From positions 186,001 to 250,000 of the forward strand of contig NZ_VTRU01000001.1 in NCBI RefSeq assembly GCF_008274625.1: a stretch of DNA of 64,000 bases, read 5' to 3'. Position numbers and translations under genes: made by a program. The notes beneath the pieces are model-generated. The model was not told the DNA's origin, ran no database searches, and saw only the letters and a list, made by a program, of their open reading frames with translations. Positions 8,823-16,934 of the stretch are shown piece by piece (the first letter of the stretch is position 1; every line of letters begins with the position of its first letter). The DNA is from Chryseobacterium panacisoli. Lineage in GTDB: Bacteria; Bacteroidota; Bacteroidia; Flavobacteriales; Weeksellaceae.

Positions 8823-9428
8823 ATGATAGCGGTCATTACCGGTGATATTATAAATTCACAGCATGCGGACACTGAAGTTTGGATTACCAGACTTAAAAAT
8901 CTTCTCGAAAGATGGGGAAGCGCTCCTGGCACATGGGAAATCTACAGAGGAGATGAGTTCCAGTTCAAGTGCAATATTGATGACGTTTTCTGGCGGTTTC
9001 TAGCCATAAAATCTCTTATTAAAAGTCTGGAAAATTTAGATGTAAGAATGGCCATCGGTATTGGTGAAGAAAGTTTCTCTTCTGAGAAAATCACAGAATC
9101 CAATGGTACAGCTTATGTACATTCCGGAAGATTGCTTAATGACCTTAAAAATGACGGCCATACCGTTGCCATCAAAACATCCAGTGATCCGGTAGACAGG
9201 GATCTTAATATCCTGTTGAAATGGTCGTCTAAAGATTTTGACAACTGGACTATGGCTACAGCAGAAATCATTCATGAAATGATCATGAATCAGGATATTA
9301 CCCAGGAAGATCTTGCCAAAAGATTTGCTATTTCACAGTCTTCTGTAAGCCAGAGACTGAAGCGAGCTAACTATGAGCTCATCGTGGAAACCAACCAGTA
9401 TTTCAGAAAGAAAATCTCAGAACTATAG
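8823..9428 (+). CDS. SatD family protein with C-terminal helix-turn-helix
   Basis: A 201-residue protein starting MIAVITGDIINS, the N-terminal signature of SatD-family proteins. A C-terminal HTH is visible at about 155-190 (DITQEDLAKRFAISQSSVSQ), so it probably binds DNA as well as sensing something through the N-terminal domain. The biochemical role of the family is not established. Its stop is separated by a single base from the start of the DUF3307 membrane protein, so the two form a strict pair. With the -7 box 4 nt before the ATG, the mRNA is probably leaderless. Confidence 0.8.
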   Translation: MIAVITGDIINSQHADTEVWITRLKNLLERWGSAPGTWEIYRGDEFQFKCNIDDVFWRFLAIKSLIKSLENLDVRMAIGIGEESFSSEKITESNGTAYVHSGRLLNDLKNDGHTVAIKTSSDPVDRDLNILLKWSSKDFDNWTMATAEIIHEMIMNQDITQEDLAKRFAISQSSVSQRLKRANYELIVETNQYFRKKISEL

Positions 9429-9429
9429 C

Positions 9430-10125
9430 ATGATCTTTATCAAACTCATATTGGCACATCTACTTGGAGATTTTATACTTCAGCCAAATTCATGGGTTGC
9501 AGATAAGGAAAACTATAAACTAAAAAGTAAGTTTTTATACTTTCATGTTCTGATTCACACCGCGTTAAGTTTTATTTTTCTTTGGGATCTGAAACTTTGG
9601 TGGGTAGCAGCTTTGGTGGGCATTACTCACTTTATTATTGATGCAGCTAAACTTACATTTCAAAAGGTAAAGACTAAAAAAAGATGGTTTTTCATTGATC
9701 AGCTTCTGCATGTTCTGGTAATTGGCGGAGTTTCTCTGTATTTTCAGGAATTCAGCTTCAGCTTTTTGCAGAATCAGGAGTTTTTAAAGATCATTATGGC
9801 TGCATTGTTTCTAACAACACCGGCATCTATTTTTATCAAAATCATATTGTCATCATGGACACCCGCTCCGGATGGCCCCAATACTATTCAAACCGAATCT
9901 TTATCAAGTGCCGGAAAATATATCGGAGTTTTAGAACGTCTGCTGGTCTTCACTTTTATTATGGTGAATCACTGGGAAGGCGTAGGTTTCATGGTGGCTG
10001 CCAAATCTGTTTTCAGGTTCAGCGACCTGGCACAGGCAAAACAGAGAAAGCTTACAGAATATGTATTAATTGGTACGCTGCTGAGTTTTGGGCTGGCTGT
10101 CTTAACAGGAATAATTATAAAATAA
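9430..10125 (+). CDS. DUF3307 domain-containing membrane protein
   Basis: Starts with MIFIKLILAHLLGDFILQP, the conserved beginning of DUF3307 proteins (HLLGDF...QP). It has several hydrophobic segments (about 1-20, 40-70, 90-115, 120-145, 180-200, 205-230), a HXXXDXXK-type motif (HFIIDAAK) near residue 75, and a cytoplasmic KTKKR stretch. Function unknown. The ATG at 9430 is used because it lies one base after the satD stop; an upstream in-frame ATG at 9373 would overlap satD by 56 nt. The constant SatD-DUF3307 pairing suggests SatD controls or works with this membrane protein. Confidence 0.82.
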   Translation: MIFIKLILAHLLGDFILQPNSWVADKENYKLKSKFLYFHVLIHTALSFIFLWDLKLWWVAALVGITHFIIDAAKLTFQKVKTKKRWFFIDQLLHVLVIGGVSLYFQEFSFSFLQNQEFLKIIMAALFLTTPASIFIKIILSSWTPAPDGPNTIQTESLSSAGKYIGVLERLLVFTFIMVNHWEGVGFMVAAKSVFRFSDLAQAKQRKLTEYVLIGTLLSFGLAVLTGIIIK

Positions 10126-10161
10126 ATCAATAAATCTAACTACAATTTAGAAAGTAAAATT

Positions 10162-10884
10162 ATGAGTCAAAAGAAAGAAATGTTGTACGAGGGGAAAGCA
10201 AAACAGGTATTTGCAACCGATAATCCTGATGAAGTAGTAGTACGTTTCAAAGACGATGCTACAGCATTTAACGCTCAAAAAAGAGGTCAGGTAGACCTTA
10301 AAGGGGAAATGAACAATGCGATCACAACCCTTATTTTTGAATACTTAAATGAAAAAGGAATCAAAACTCATTTCATCAAACAATTGGACGAAAGAGAGCA
10401 GTTGGTAAGAAAAGTATCTATCATTCCTTTGGAAATGGTGGTAAGAAACTACTCTGCAGGAAGTATGGCACAAAGATTAGGAGTTGAGGAAGGAATCAAA
10501 TCTCCGGTAACAATCTTCGATATCTGCTACAAAAAAGACGAATTGGGAGATCCGCTTATCAATGATCATCATGCTGTTTTCTTAGGAGCAGCTACTTACG
10601 AAGAGCTTGACGAAATGTATGAATTGACTTCAGATATCAATGAAATCCTTATCGACCTGTTTGACAAAATCAATATTATCCTGGTAGATTTCAAAATCGA
10701 ATTAGGTAAAACTTCAGACGGTGAAATTATCCTGGCTGACGAGATTTCTCCTGATACATGCAGACTTTGGGATAAAGATACCATGAAAAAGCTTGACAAA
10801 GACAGATTCAGAAGAGACTTAGGAGAAGTTACTGAAGCTTATGTAGAAATCTACAACCGTCTTAAGAACCTTTTACAGAAATAA
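10162..10884 (+). CDS. purC: Phosphoribosylaminoimidazole-succinocarboxamide synthase
   Basis: SAICAR synthetase, the ATP-dependent ligation of aspartate to CAIR in purine synthesis. At 240 residues it is the usual bacterial length. Recognisable segments are [10 protein letters not shown] at the N-terminus, [17 protein letters not shown], the [12 protein letters not shown] strand, and the C-terminal [12 protein letters not shown] motif that binds aspartate/CAIR. It is followed 128 nt later by purF on the same strand, so the two purine genes are neighbours but not tightly coupled. Confidence 0.97.
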   Translation: MSQKKEMLYEGKAKQVFATDNPDEVVVRFKDDATAFNAQKRGQVDLKGEMNNAITTLIFEYLNEKGIKTHFIKQLDEREQLVRKVSIIPLEMVVRNYSAGSMAQRLGVEEGIKSPVTIFDICYKKDELGDPLINDHHAVFLGAATYEELDEMYELTSDINEILIDLFDKINIILVDFKIELGKTSDGEIILADEISPDTCRLWDKDTMKKLDKDRFRRDLGEVTEAYVEIYNRLKNLLQK

Positions 10885-10962
10885 GCTTTCAGAGAAAGGA
10901 TATTATTCTGAAAAACAATTTGTTATTTAAAAACAAAAATTAAAAACTGAAGTTAACTTAGA

Positions 10963-10997
10963 CTAATTTCTAACATCTAATATCTAACTTCTAATCA
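10963..10997 (+). repeat. Five tandem 7-bp repeats upstream of purF
   Basis: Units CTAATTT, CTAACAT, CTAATAT, CTAACTT and CTAATCA follow each other without gaps, 15 nt before the purF ATG. The consensus CTAAYWT suggests slippage-prone DNA in the purF leader. Confidence 0.7.
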
Positions 10998-11012
10998 TTA
11001 GAAAAAATAGAA

Positions 11013-12512
11013 ATGAAAAGTTTAGACATTCATAAAAGTGAATATTTAAAACAGTTTAAAACCCAGACTTACGGAAGAAATCTTTTCAGAACTCAGGAAG
11101 AGGAAAGACTGGATGCTCCCAATGAAGAGTGTGGAATCTTCGGATTGTATTCGGATAATGATCTGGATACATTCTCTCTTTCACAGTTCGGGCTTTTTGC
11201 ATTACAGCACAGAGGCCAGGAAGCTTGTGGAATCTCCGTTTTAAAAGACGGAAGAATCACCAATATGAAAGATGAAGGGCTGGTTTTAGATGTGTATAAA
11301 GAAATTCAGGAACCTGAAACTTTTATGGGAAATTCTGCAATCGGGCATACCCGTTATACCACTGCAGGAGATAAAAAGAAATATAACTTCCAGCCATTTT
11401 TCGCGAAAAACGAATATGACCAGATTATACTTTCTATAGCACACAATGGTAACCTTACCAATGCGAAAGAATTAAAACAGGAATTAGAGGCTGAAGGCGT
11501 AGTTTTCAGAGCAACCTCCGATTCTGAGGTGATTCTGAGACTGATCCAGAAAAACCTTGATTTAGGTCTTCGAGGAGCTATTAAAGCAACCATGGAAAAG
11601 ATCGAAGGAGCTTATTCCGTAGTAGGGATGACAAGAAATAAATTCTTTGCATTCAGAGATTTCAACGGAATCCGTCCATTGGTTTTGGGAGCTATCGACG
11701 AAAGATCTTATGTAGTAGCTTCAGAATCTGTGGCATTGGATGCTGTAGGAGCTCAATACGTACGCGATATCCTTCCTGGTGAGATCATTTACACCAATGA
11801 AAATGAACCTGGAAAACTTCATTCCTATATGATGGATGAAGCGAAAGGAAAGCAGAGAATCTGTTCTTTTGAATATATCTACTTTGCAAGACCTGACTCT
11901 ACCTTAGAAAACATCAATGTATACGAGATCAGAGAAAAATCTGGGGAGAAGATCTGGGAACAGGCTCCTGTAGAAGCTGATCTGGTTATTGGCGTTCCGG
12001 ATTCCGGAGTTCCTGCTGCCATTGGTTTCTCTAAAGCTTCAGGAATCCCTTTCCGTCCTGTTCTGATTAAAAACAGATATATCGGTAGAAGTTTCATCGT
12101 GCCTACACAGGAAATGAGAGAAAGAGTTGTGAACCTTAAACTGAATCCTATCATCTCTGAAATGAAAGATAAAAGAGTAGTGATTATTGATGATTCTATC
12201 GTTCGAGGGACAACATCTAAGAGACTTGTTAAAATTCTGAAAGATGCAGGAGTAAAGGAAATTCACTTCAGAAGTGTTTCTCCGCCAATTATTGCCCCGT
12301 GCTACCTTGGAATTGATACTCCGTCTAAAGATGATCTTATCTCAGCCAATATGACGACAGAAGAACTTAAAAACTATTTAGGAGTAGATTCTTTAGAGTT
12401 TTTAAGCATAGATAACCTGAAAACCATTTTAGGATCTGCAAATCACTGTTTCGGATGCTTTACAGAAGAATATCCTGTAGGAAAAGGAGAAGAGGTAGAT
12501 TTATTCAATTAA
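11013..12512 (+). CDS. purF: Amidophosphoribosyltransferase
   Basis: First committed enzyme of purine synthesis (PRPP + glutamine to phosphoribosylamine). The glutaminase nucleophile is Cys40 in NEECGIFGLYS, so a 39-residue leader must be removed if the enzyme matures like the B. subtilis one; that leader is longer than usual. The PRPP loop VVIIDDSIVRGTTSKR is near residue 390. Cysteines in ICSFEYIYFARPDS, IIAPCYLG and NHCFGCF match the four ligands of the B. subtilis-type 4Fe-4S cluster. Strong terminator downstream. Confidence 0.97.
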   Translation: MKSLDIHKSEYLKQFKTQTYGRNLFRTQEEERLDAPNEECGIFGLYSDNDLDTFSLSQFGLFALQHRGQEACGISVLKDGRITNMKDEGLVLDVYKEIQEPETFMGNSAIGHTRYTTAGDKKKYNFQPFFAKNEYDQIILSIAHNGNLTNAKELKQELEAEGVVFRATSDSEVILRLIQKNLDLGLRGAIKATMEKIEGAYSVVGMTRNKFFAFRDFNGIRPLVLGAIDERSYVVASESVALDAVGAQYVRDILPGEIIYTNENEPGKLHSYMMDEAKGKQRICSFEYIYFARPDSTLENINVYEIREKSGEKIWEQAPVEADLVIGVPDSGVPAAIGFSKASGIPFRPVLIKNRYIGRSFIVPTQEMRERVVNLKLNPIISEMKDKRVVIIDDSIVRGTTSKRLVKILKDAGVKEIHFRSVSPPIIAPCYLGIDTPSKDDLISANMTTEELKNYLGVDSLEFLSIDNLKTILGSANHCFGCFTEEYPVGKGEEVDLFN

Positions 12513-12535
12513 CCTCTTTATTGAAACCATAAAAT

Positions 12536-12568
12536 AAAAGAGCCGGGCTATAACCCGGCTCTTTTGTT
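12536..12568. terminator. Intrinsic terminator after purF
   Basis: 12-bp perfect stem AAAAGAGCCGGG / CCCGGCTCTTTT with loop CTATAA, then T-rich sequence. Confidence 0.88.
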
Positions 12569-12652
12569 TTATAAATGTAGCAGAAGCTTAATATTCCTGT
12601 ATTATACAATATATAATAGAGTTTTAATTTTGTCTGATTAAAAGTTCAGGAT

Positions 12653-13600
12653 ATGAAAAACGCATTCTTAACGGGTATCTTTCTGGCATTTGCCCAACTT
12701 TACACGTCACAATCTTTTGATAAACAGGCACACCGTGGAGGAAAGTCTCTTTACCCGGAAAATACCATCCCGGCAATGAAGAATGCCTTAAAAATGAATA
12801 TAACAACCCTGGAAATGGATCTGGCCATCACAAAAGATAAAAAGGTAATCCTTTCCCATGATGCTTTCCTGTCGCCGGAGTTGGTCACAAAGGCTGATGG
12901 AACCTATATCCCCAAAGATTCTGGTTTTTATTATAAGATTTATGAGATGCCTTATGCAAAGATTAAAACATTTGATGTAGGATTAAAAAAATTGAATAAC
13001 TATCCCGATCAAAAGAAAATGATGGCTCAGAAACCTCTCTTGTCAGAAGTCATAGACGCATGTGAAGCCTATGCCCGTGAACTAAAGAGACCATTGCCTT
13101 TTTATAATATAGAAACAAAAACACGTCCTTTCTCTGATAACATATTTCATCCGGAACCCAAAGAATTTGTAGATCTGATGATGAAAATTATTGTAGAGAA
13201 AAAGATTCAGGACAGAGTGATTATCCAGTCTTTTGACCCCAGGACACTGGAAATCCTTCATAAAGAATATCCCAAAATAATGACAGCTCTTCTGGTAGAA
13301 AAAGTGGATGATAAAAAACGGGCTCAGCAGCAGGCTTATTTTAAAAATATTCCTGTGGAGAAATTCAAAATGTATCCCGATCATCTGAGTGGAGTGGCAG
13401 GAGATATGAAGTTCCTGAGTTTCACTCCTTCTATTTACAGTCCTGAACATAGCCTTGTAACACCACAATTAGTACAGGAGTGCCACTTATTAGGAATGAA
13501 AGTAATCCCATGGACTGTGAATACAAAAGAAAGATTGAAGGAACTAAAGGATATGGGAATAGACGGAGTAATCAGCGATGATCCGAGGATATTTGAATAA
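12653..13600 (+). CDS. Secreted glycerophosphodiester phosphodiesterase family protein
   Basis: A 315-residue protein with an N-terminal signal peptide (about 1-20). The GDPD TIM-barrel signature AHRGG (26-30) and PENTIPA (35-41) are present, with the metal ligands Glu54/Asp56 (LEMD) and the second catalytic His69 (LSHD). The C-terminal GIDGVISDDP is the typical last barrel strand. It should cleave glycerophosphodiesters such as deacylated phospholipids in the periplasm, giving glycerol-3-phosphate and an alcohol. Stand-alone gene between two hairpin terminators. Confidence 0.92.
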   Translation: MKNAFLTGIFLAFAQLYTSQSFDKQAHRGGKSLYPENTIPAMKNALKMNITTLEMDLAITKDKKVILSHDAFLSPELVTKADGTYIPKDSGFYYKIYEMPYAKIKTFDVGLKKLNNYPDQKKMMAQKPLLSEVIDACEAYARELKRPLPFYNIETKTRPFSDNIFHPEPKEFVDLMMKIIVEKKIQDRVIIQSFDPRTLEILHKEYPKIMTALLVEKVDDKKRAQQQAYFKNIPVEKFKMYPDHLSGVAGDMKFLSFTPSIYSPEHSLVTPQLVQECHLLGMKVIPWTVNTKERLKELKDMGIDGVISDDPRIFE

Positions 13601-13624
13601 ATTTTAAAATGTTCTACATAATAT

Positions 13625-13656
13625 AAATAGCCGGAAGAAATTCTTCCGGCTATTTT
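13625..13656. terminator. Bidirectional terminator between GDPD gene and beta-barrel gene 1
   Basis: AAATAGCCGGAAGAA (13625-13639) and its reverse complement (13641-13655), almost without loop. It lies between two convergent genes and serves both. Confidence 0.85.
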
Positions 13657-13702
13657 ATGCGTGCAGATACCTGCACTTAGGGTTAAAAATTGGTTCTTTT
13701 GA

Positions 13703-14410
13703 TTAGAATTTATAGTTCAGGCCTAACTGAAATATTCTGTTATTGTTTTCAGCAGCAGGTCTGCTCTTATCAATTTTCGTTAAGCTGTTTACATATCTTG
13801 CATTGATACCAATGTTGGAAGTGATATCATATCCTAAACCAAGGCCCAATCCGAAATTGAATTTGTTGATCATATCTTTGTCAATATCCTGAGAATTTGA
13901 ACTTTCAGTAGTGGTAGTAACACCGCCTGTAGTACTTGCTACACTAGATTCGGATTTGTTTTTACCATTAAGGAAATAACTGAATTCAGGTCCTGCTTCA
14001 ATATAAAACTTGTCAACAGGTCTCATTTGAACCATTAATGGAACTGAAATATAGTTCATTTGTACTCTGCTCTGCACCTTCGTCTTTACGTTCGTAACTC
14101 CATTGTCAGTTTCTGTAGAATACATTACATCTTTTGCCCCCATTTGGTTAAATAGTACCTCTGGCTGGATGCTGAATTGTTTTGAAACTGGAATATTAAC
14201 GAATGCACCTGCATGAAAACCTAGTTGCTGGGTATTGATCCCAAACTTCTGCTGACTGAAATAAGCGGAGTTTCCCCCTGCTTTAATTCCAAATCTTACG
14301 GGTTGAACATCTTTTTTTAGTGGTGATGCATTTACTGTTTTTGTTTCTGTCTCCTGAGCGAAAGCTAATGTACCAGCAGTTAATGCTAATCCTAAAAATA
14401 ACTTCTTCAT
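13703..14410 (-). CDS. Outer-membrane beta-barrel protein, paralog 1 of 4
   Basis: About 235 residues from the ATG at 14410, which opens the signal peptide MKKLFLGLALTAGTLAFAQ shared by the whole array. Upstream in-frame ATG codons reach past the sigma-54-like promoter, so they are rejected. The mature protein has alternating beta-strand segments (KAGGNSAYFS, GAFVNIPVSKQFSIQPEVLF, YISVPLMVQMRPVDKFYIEAGP, GLGLGLGYDITSNIGINARY) and ends FQLGLNYKF, an aromatic C-terminus typical of small OMP barrels of the PorT/OMP_b-brl type. A Ser/Thr-rich loop (about residues 160-180) is specific to this copy. Function unknown; abundant surface barrels. Confidence 0.88.
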   Translation of the reverse strand: MKKLFLGLALTAGTLAFAQETETKTVNASPLKKDVQPVRFGIKAGGNSAYFSQQKFGINTQQLGFHAGAFVNIPVSKQFSIQPEVLFNQMGAKDVMYSTETDNGVTNVKTKVQSRVQMNYISVPLMVQMRPVDKFYIEAGPEFSYFLNGKNKSESSVASTTGGVTTTTESSNSQDIDKDMINKFNFGLGLGLGYDITSNIGINARYVNSLTKIDKSRPAAENNNRIFQLGLNYKF

Positions 14411-14473
14411 AATTTTATTTTTTAATTTTACTATTTGTGTGTTGAATGATTTTTCAATCAGACTCCAATTATT

Positions 14474-14492
14474 TTGCAAAATGCTTGCCAAA
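14474..14492 (-). promoter_or_regulatory. Sigma-54-like -24/-12 promoter of beta-barrel paralog 1
   Basis: Minus strand reads TTGGCAAG-N4-TTTGC; the GG and GC dinucleotides are 12 bases apart, as required for RpoN (-24/-12). It matches the sigma-54 consensus at all key bases and would give a 5' UTR of about 55 nt. Confidence 0.62.
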
Positions 14493-14775
14493 GTTGAAAA
14501 ACGCCTATTCATAGAGGGTTTTAAGGGGTTTTTGGAAAGTTTTTTTTTAATCATTTATCCCTTTTTAATGAATAAATATATTGCCAAACTTAATATTTTA
14601 TGAATAGAGTTGAAGACTCAGAAAGCTTTAATGTAGATAATTGAAATGATAAAATATTCAGAAAACAGAACCGATTTTTATAAATAATGATAAGACATCC
14701 CGCTGTTTTCAAAATCTGAAATAAAAACACTGAACTATCTATGGCCCTGTATCGATTTGAAAATAATAAATATTC

Positions 14776-14868
14776 CTATTTAAACTTATAAGCAACTACA
14801 ATTTGAAACGTATTATTTCTTACGGCTGGATGCTCCCCAGTAGTGTAAAGCGTTTTTAAAGATTTTAA
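14776..14868 (-). pseudogene. 3'-terminal remnant of a fifth beta-barrel paralog
   Basis: On the minus strand, codons ending at a TAG (14776-14778) read GEHPAVRNNTFQIVVAYKFK. This aligns with the C-terminus of paralog 4 (SDAVRNNVFQVGLAYKFK). The frame fades upstream into K/L-rich low-complexity sequence and hits a stop near 14890, and no signal peptide or barrel body is found. It is a decayed copy or the scar of a recombination between array members. Confidence 0.72.
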
Positions 14869-14914
14869 AGTTTTAATTTTTCTTCATTGCAAGGAGGGAA
14901 TTGGCAAATAAGCG

Positions 14915-14952
14915 AAAAAGTCAGGCTTAAACTAATAAACCTGACTTTTTCT
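14915..14952. terminator. Hairpin terminator inside the 14.4-15.2 kb gap
   Basis: AAAAAGTCAGG (14915-14925) pairs with CCTGACTTTTT (14940-14950). It belongs to no intact gene. It lies about 220 nt downstream of an orphan sigma-54-like element on the minus strand. The rest of the interval 14953-15168 shows no supported ORF. Confidence 0.65.
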
Positions 14953-15168
14953 ATTGAAATCAAAATGTATCTAATTATTGGACAACATACATTTCTGTAT
15001 CATGCCTTGCATTCTATATGTTAACAACCCAATGCTGTTCTCGTTAAAAGTTTATAATGGTAATAGTTAGATTTGAGCATTGAAATTCAATTGAACCAAT
15101 ACCTATTTCATTGTAAAAACGGAATCATAAGTTGGATTTCCAGAATAGAGTACAATCACTACTCAATA

Positions 15169-15187
15169 CGCAAATTTCTTGCCAAAA
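15169..15187 (-). promoter_or_regulatory. Orphan sigma-54-like -24/-12 element
   Basis: Minus strand TTGGCAAG-AAAT-TTGC with correct 12-base GG-to-GC spacing. No intact gene follows; the next features are a hairpin terminator and the remnant of a barrel gene. It may be the surviving promoter of the lost paralog, or drive a short RNA. Confidence 0.55.
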
Positions 15188-15204
15188 AATATCAACATAA
15201 TAAA

Positions 15205-15232
15205 AAAGCCGGATTAAATTTAATCCGGCTTT
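15205..15232. terminator. Terminator of beta-barrel paralog 2
   Basis: AAAGCCGGATTA / TAATCCGGCTTT stem of 12 bp with loop AATT. Confidence 0.88.
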
Positions 15233-15272
15233 GTATTGATTAGAAAAGTCTGCTTTTAAAGCTTCCTGACTT

Positions 15273-15857
15273 TTAGAATTTATAAGCTAATCCTACCTGG
15301 AATACTCCGTTTCTAGAAGCATCACCTGGATTGTTTTTAGGGACATCAGACAATCCTGCAGTGTATCTTAGATTCACTCCGATATTTTGTGTGAAATAAT
15401 ATCCAGCTCCAAGACCAATTCCGAAATCAAAACTTTTCAAATTGTCTTTAATATCTACAGATCCACCGTTGCCTTTTCCTTTAGCACTGATAAGGAAACC
15501 GAATTGAGGACCAGCTTCTACATATAAATTAGGAATAAGGTTGTACTGTAACATTACCGGTACTGCGATATAATCCGCGTTAAGTTTCAGATCACTGTTA
15601 CCTTTATATTTACCACCCAAACCACTGTATAATACTTCCGGCTGTACAGAGAAGTCTTGTGCCACTGGAATGTTTGCAAAAACACCACCGTAGAATCCAG
15701 CTTTTGAATTCAAATCACTGTTTGAAATAGTAGAGATATTAAGACCTGCTTTTACACCAAATCTAACTGGTGAAGATGAAGCAGTAGAAGTTGAAGTCTT
15801 CTGAGCGAAAGTGAAAGTACCTGCTACTAGTGCAAGTCCTAAAAAAATCTTTTTCAT
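15273..15857 (-). CDS. Outer-membrane beta-barrel protein, paralog 2 of 4
   Basis: 194 residues, the shortest of the array. Signal peptide MKKIFLGLALVAGTFTFAQ, then barrel strands including VRFGVKAGLNISTIS, GGVFANIPVAQDFSVQPEVL, YIAVPVMLQYNLIPNLYVEA and FGIGLGAGYYFTQNIGVNLR, ending GVFQVGLAYKF. It shares most of its strands with paralogs 3 and 4, pointing to recent tandem duplication. Its external loops are shorter than those of paralog 1. Own promoter and terminator, so transcribed alone. Function of this family is not known. Confidence 0.9.
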   Translation of the reverse strand: MKKIFLGLALVAGTFTFAQKTSTSTASSSPVRFGVKAGLNISTISNSDLNSKAGFYGGVFANIPVAQDFSVQPEVLYSGLGGKYKGNSDLKLNADYIAVPVMLQYNLIPNLYVEAGPQFGFLISAKGKGNGGSVDIKDNLKSFDFGIGLGAGYYFTQNIGVNLRYTAGLSDVPKNNPGDASRNGVFQVGLAYKF

Positions 15858-15907
15858 AAGTTTTTATATTTTAATAGTTTTTAAGTTTTATTTAACATTT
15901 CATTAAG

Positions 15908-15926
15908 AATCAAATGGCGTGCCAAA
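15908..15926 (-). promoter_or_regulatory. Sigma-54-like promoter of paralog 2
   Basis: Minus strand TTGGCACG-CCAT-TTGA: ideal -24 half (TGGCACG), -12 half with A instead of C in GC. Spacing is correct. UTR about 40 nt. Confidence 0.52.
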
Positions 15927-15998
15927 GTTAAAACAGGTTGTATATCCAATGTTTATGCGGTATATTGGAAAAAGTAAATCTTATTATTACATAAAACA

Positions 15999-16022
15999 GC
16001 CGGATTAATTCTAATCCGGCTT
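15999..16022. terminator. Terminator of beta-barrel paralog 3
   Basis: GCCGGATTA / TAATCCGGC stem with loop ATTC. Nearly the same stem as the terminator of paralog 2, as expected for a duplicated unit. Confidence 0.82.
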
Positions 16023-16064
16023 CACTTTAATTATAAAAACTTAACGAGAAAAGCTAAATAAGCT

Positions 16065-16700
16065 TTAGAATTTGTAATTTACCCCTACCTGGAATACTCC
16101 GTTTCTTACAGATCCCGGTCTGCCATATCCATAAAGATATCTCTGTTGTTTTGCATTTACGATATCAGATAACCCTGCAGTATATCTCACATTCACGCCA
16201 ATATTTTTAGTAATATTATAACCCGCTCCCAATCCTATTCCGAAATCGAAGCTCTTGGTTGCATTTTTAAGTTGTAAACTTCCGACATCATCTTTTTGTT
16301 CTGCCCCCATCAGGAAACTAAATTGAGGTCCAGCTTCTACATAAAAATTAGGAAGTGCTTTATATTGAAACATTACAGGAACGGAAATGTATTCTAAATT
16401 AAGTTTTGAATTACGGCCTCCTTTTTCTTTAGCTCCCACAGCACTGTATAATAGTTCCGGCTGAACAGAGAAATCCTTAGCGACAGGAATATTCACAAAA
16501 ACACCACCATAGAATCCTGCTTTTGCTTTCATATCCATATTAGAAAGGGTAGAAACGTTTAGCCCTGCTTTTAAACCAAATTTGATTTTAGAAGAAGAAG
16601 AAGGTGCCGGAGAAGTCGTTTCAGAAGTTGAAGTGGATGTGCTTTGAGCGAAAGCAAAAGTACCTGCAATAAGTGACAGGCCTAAAAAAATCTTTTTCAT
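16065..16700 (-). CDS. Outer-membrane beta-barrel protein, paralog 3 of 4
   Basis: 211 residues, signal peptide MKKIFLGLSLIAGTFAFAQ, followed by a low-complexity Ser/Thr stretch (about 20-38). Barrel strands match paralog 2 closely (GFYGGVFVNIPVAKDFSVQP, YISVPVMFQYKALPNFYVEA, FGIGLGAGYNITKNIGVNVR), ending GVFQVGVNYKF. A basic/Tyr-rich loop (about 182-198, KQQRYLYGYGRPG) is unique to this copy. Monocistronic with its own terminator. Likely a surface-exposed barrel with variable loops. Confidence 0.9.
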   Translation of the reverse strand: MKKIFLGLSLIAGTFAFAQSTSTSTSETTSPAPSSSSKIKFGLKAGLNVSTLSNMDMKAKAGFYGGVFVNIPVAKDFSVQPELLYSAVGAKEKGGRNSKLNLEYISVPVMFQYKALPNFYVEAGPQFSFLMGAEQKDDVGSLQLKNATKSFDFGIGLGAGYNITKNIGVNVRYTAGLSDIVNAKQQRYLYGYGRPGSVRNGVFQVGVNYKF

Positions 16701-16740
16701 AGATTAGTTTTATTTTTAAGTTGTTTAACGCTCGGAAAGC

Positions 16741-16756
16741 AACAAACAACATGCCG
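16741..16756 (-). promoter_or_regulatory. Degenerate sigma-54-like element of paralog 3
   Basis: Minus strand GGCATG-TTGT-TTGT keeps the GG and TTTG positions and the spacing, but the -24 T and -12 C are lost. Listed because it stands at the same place as in the sister genes; weakest of the set. Confidence 0.3.
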
Positions 16757-16864
16757 TGAAACCCCTTCACTAAGGACTTTATTATATTTTTAACTAATTG
16801 AAAAATCAATGCTTCGGGATATATGTTTAACGTTATATCAAAGCATCAATACGTTACCATAAAA

Positions 16865-16898
16865 AAAAGACCAGATTAAAAAATTAATCTGATCTTTT
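16865..16898. terminator. Terminator of beta-barrel paralog 4
   Basis: AAAAGACCAGATTAA pairs with TTAATCTGATCTTTT with a single mismatch, loop AAAA. Confidence 0.8.
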
Positions 16899-16934
16899 CT
16901 ATTGAATATAAAATTTGTTAGTGAATGTGTGAGC

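Noticed and set aside
13082..13468. Open frame of 128 codons antisense to the GDPD gene
   Set aside because: No recognisable domain, and the sense frame has complete catalytic motifs.
14411..14554. 48-codon N-terminal extension of barrel paralog 1
   Set aside because: It runs over the sigma-54-like promoter and precedes the conserved signal peptide start shared by all paralogs.
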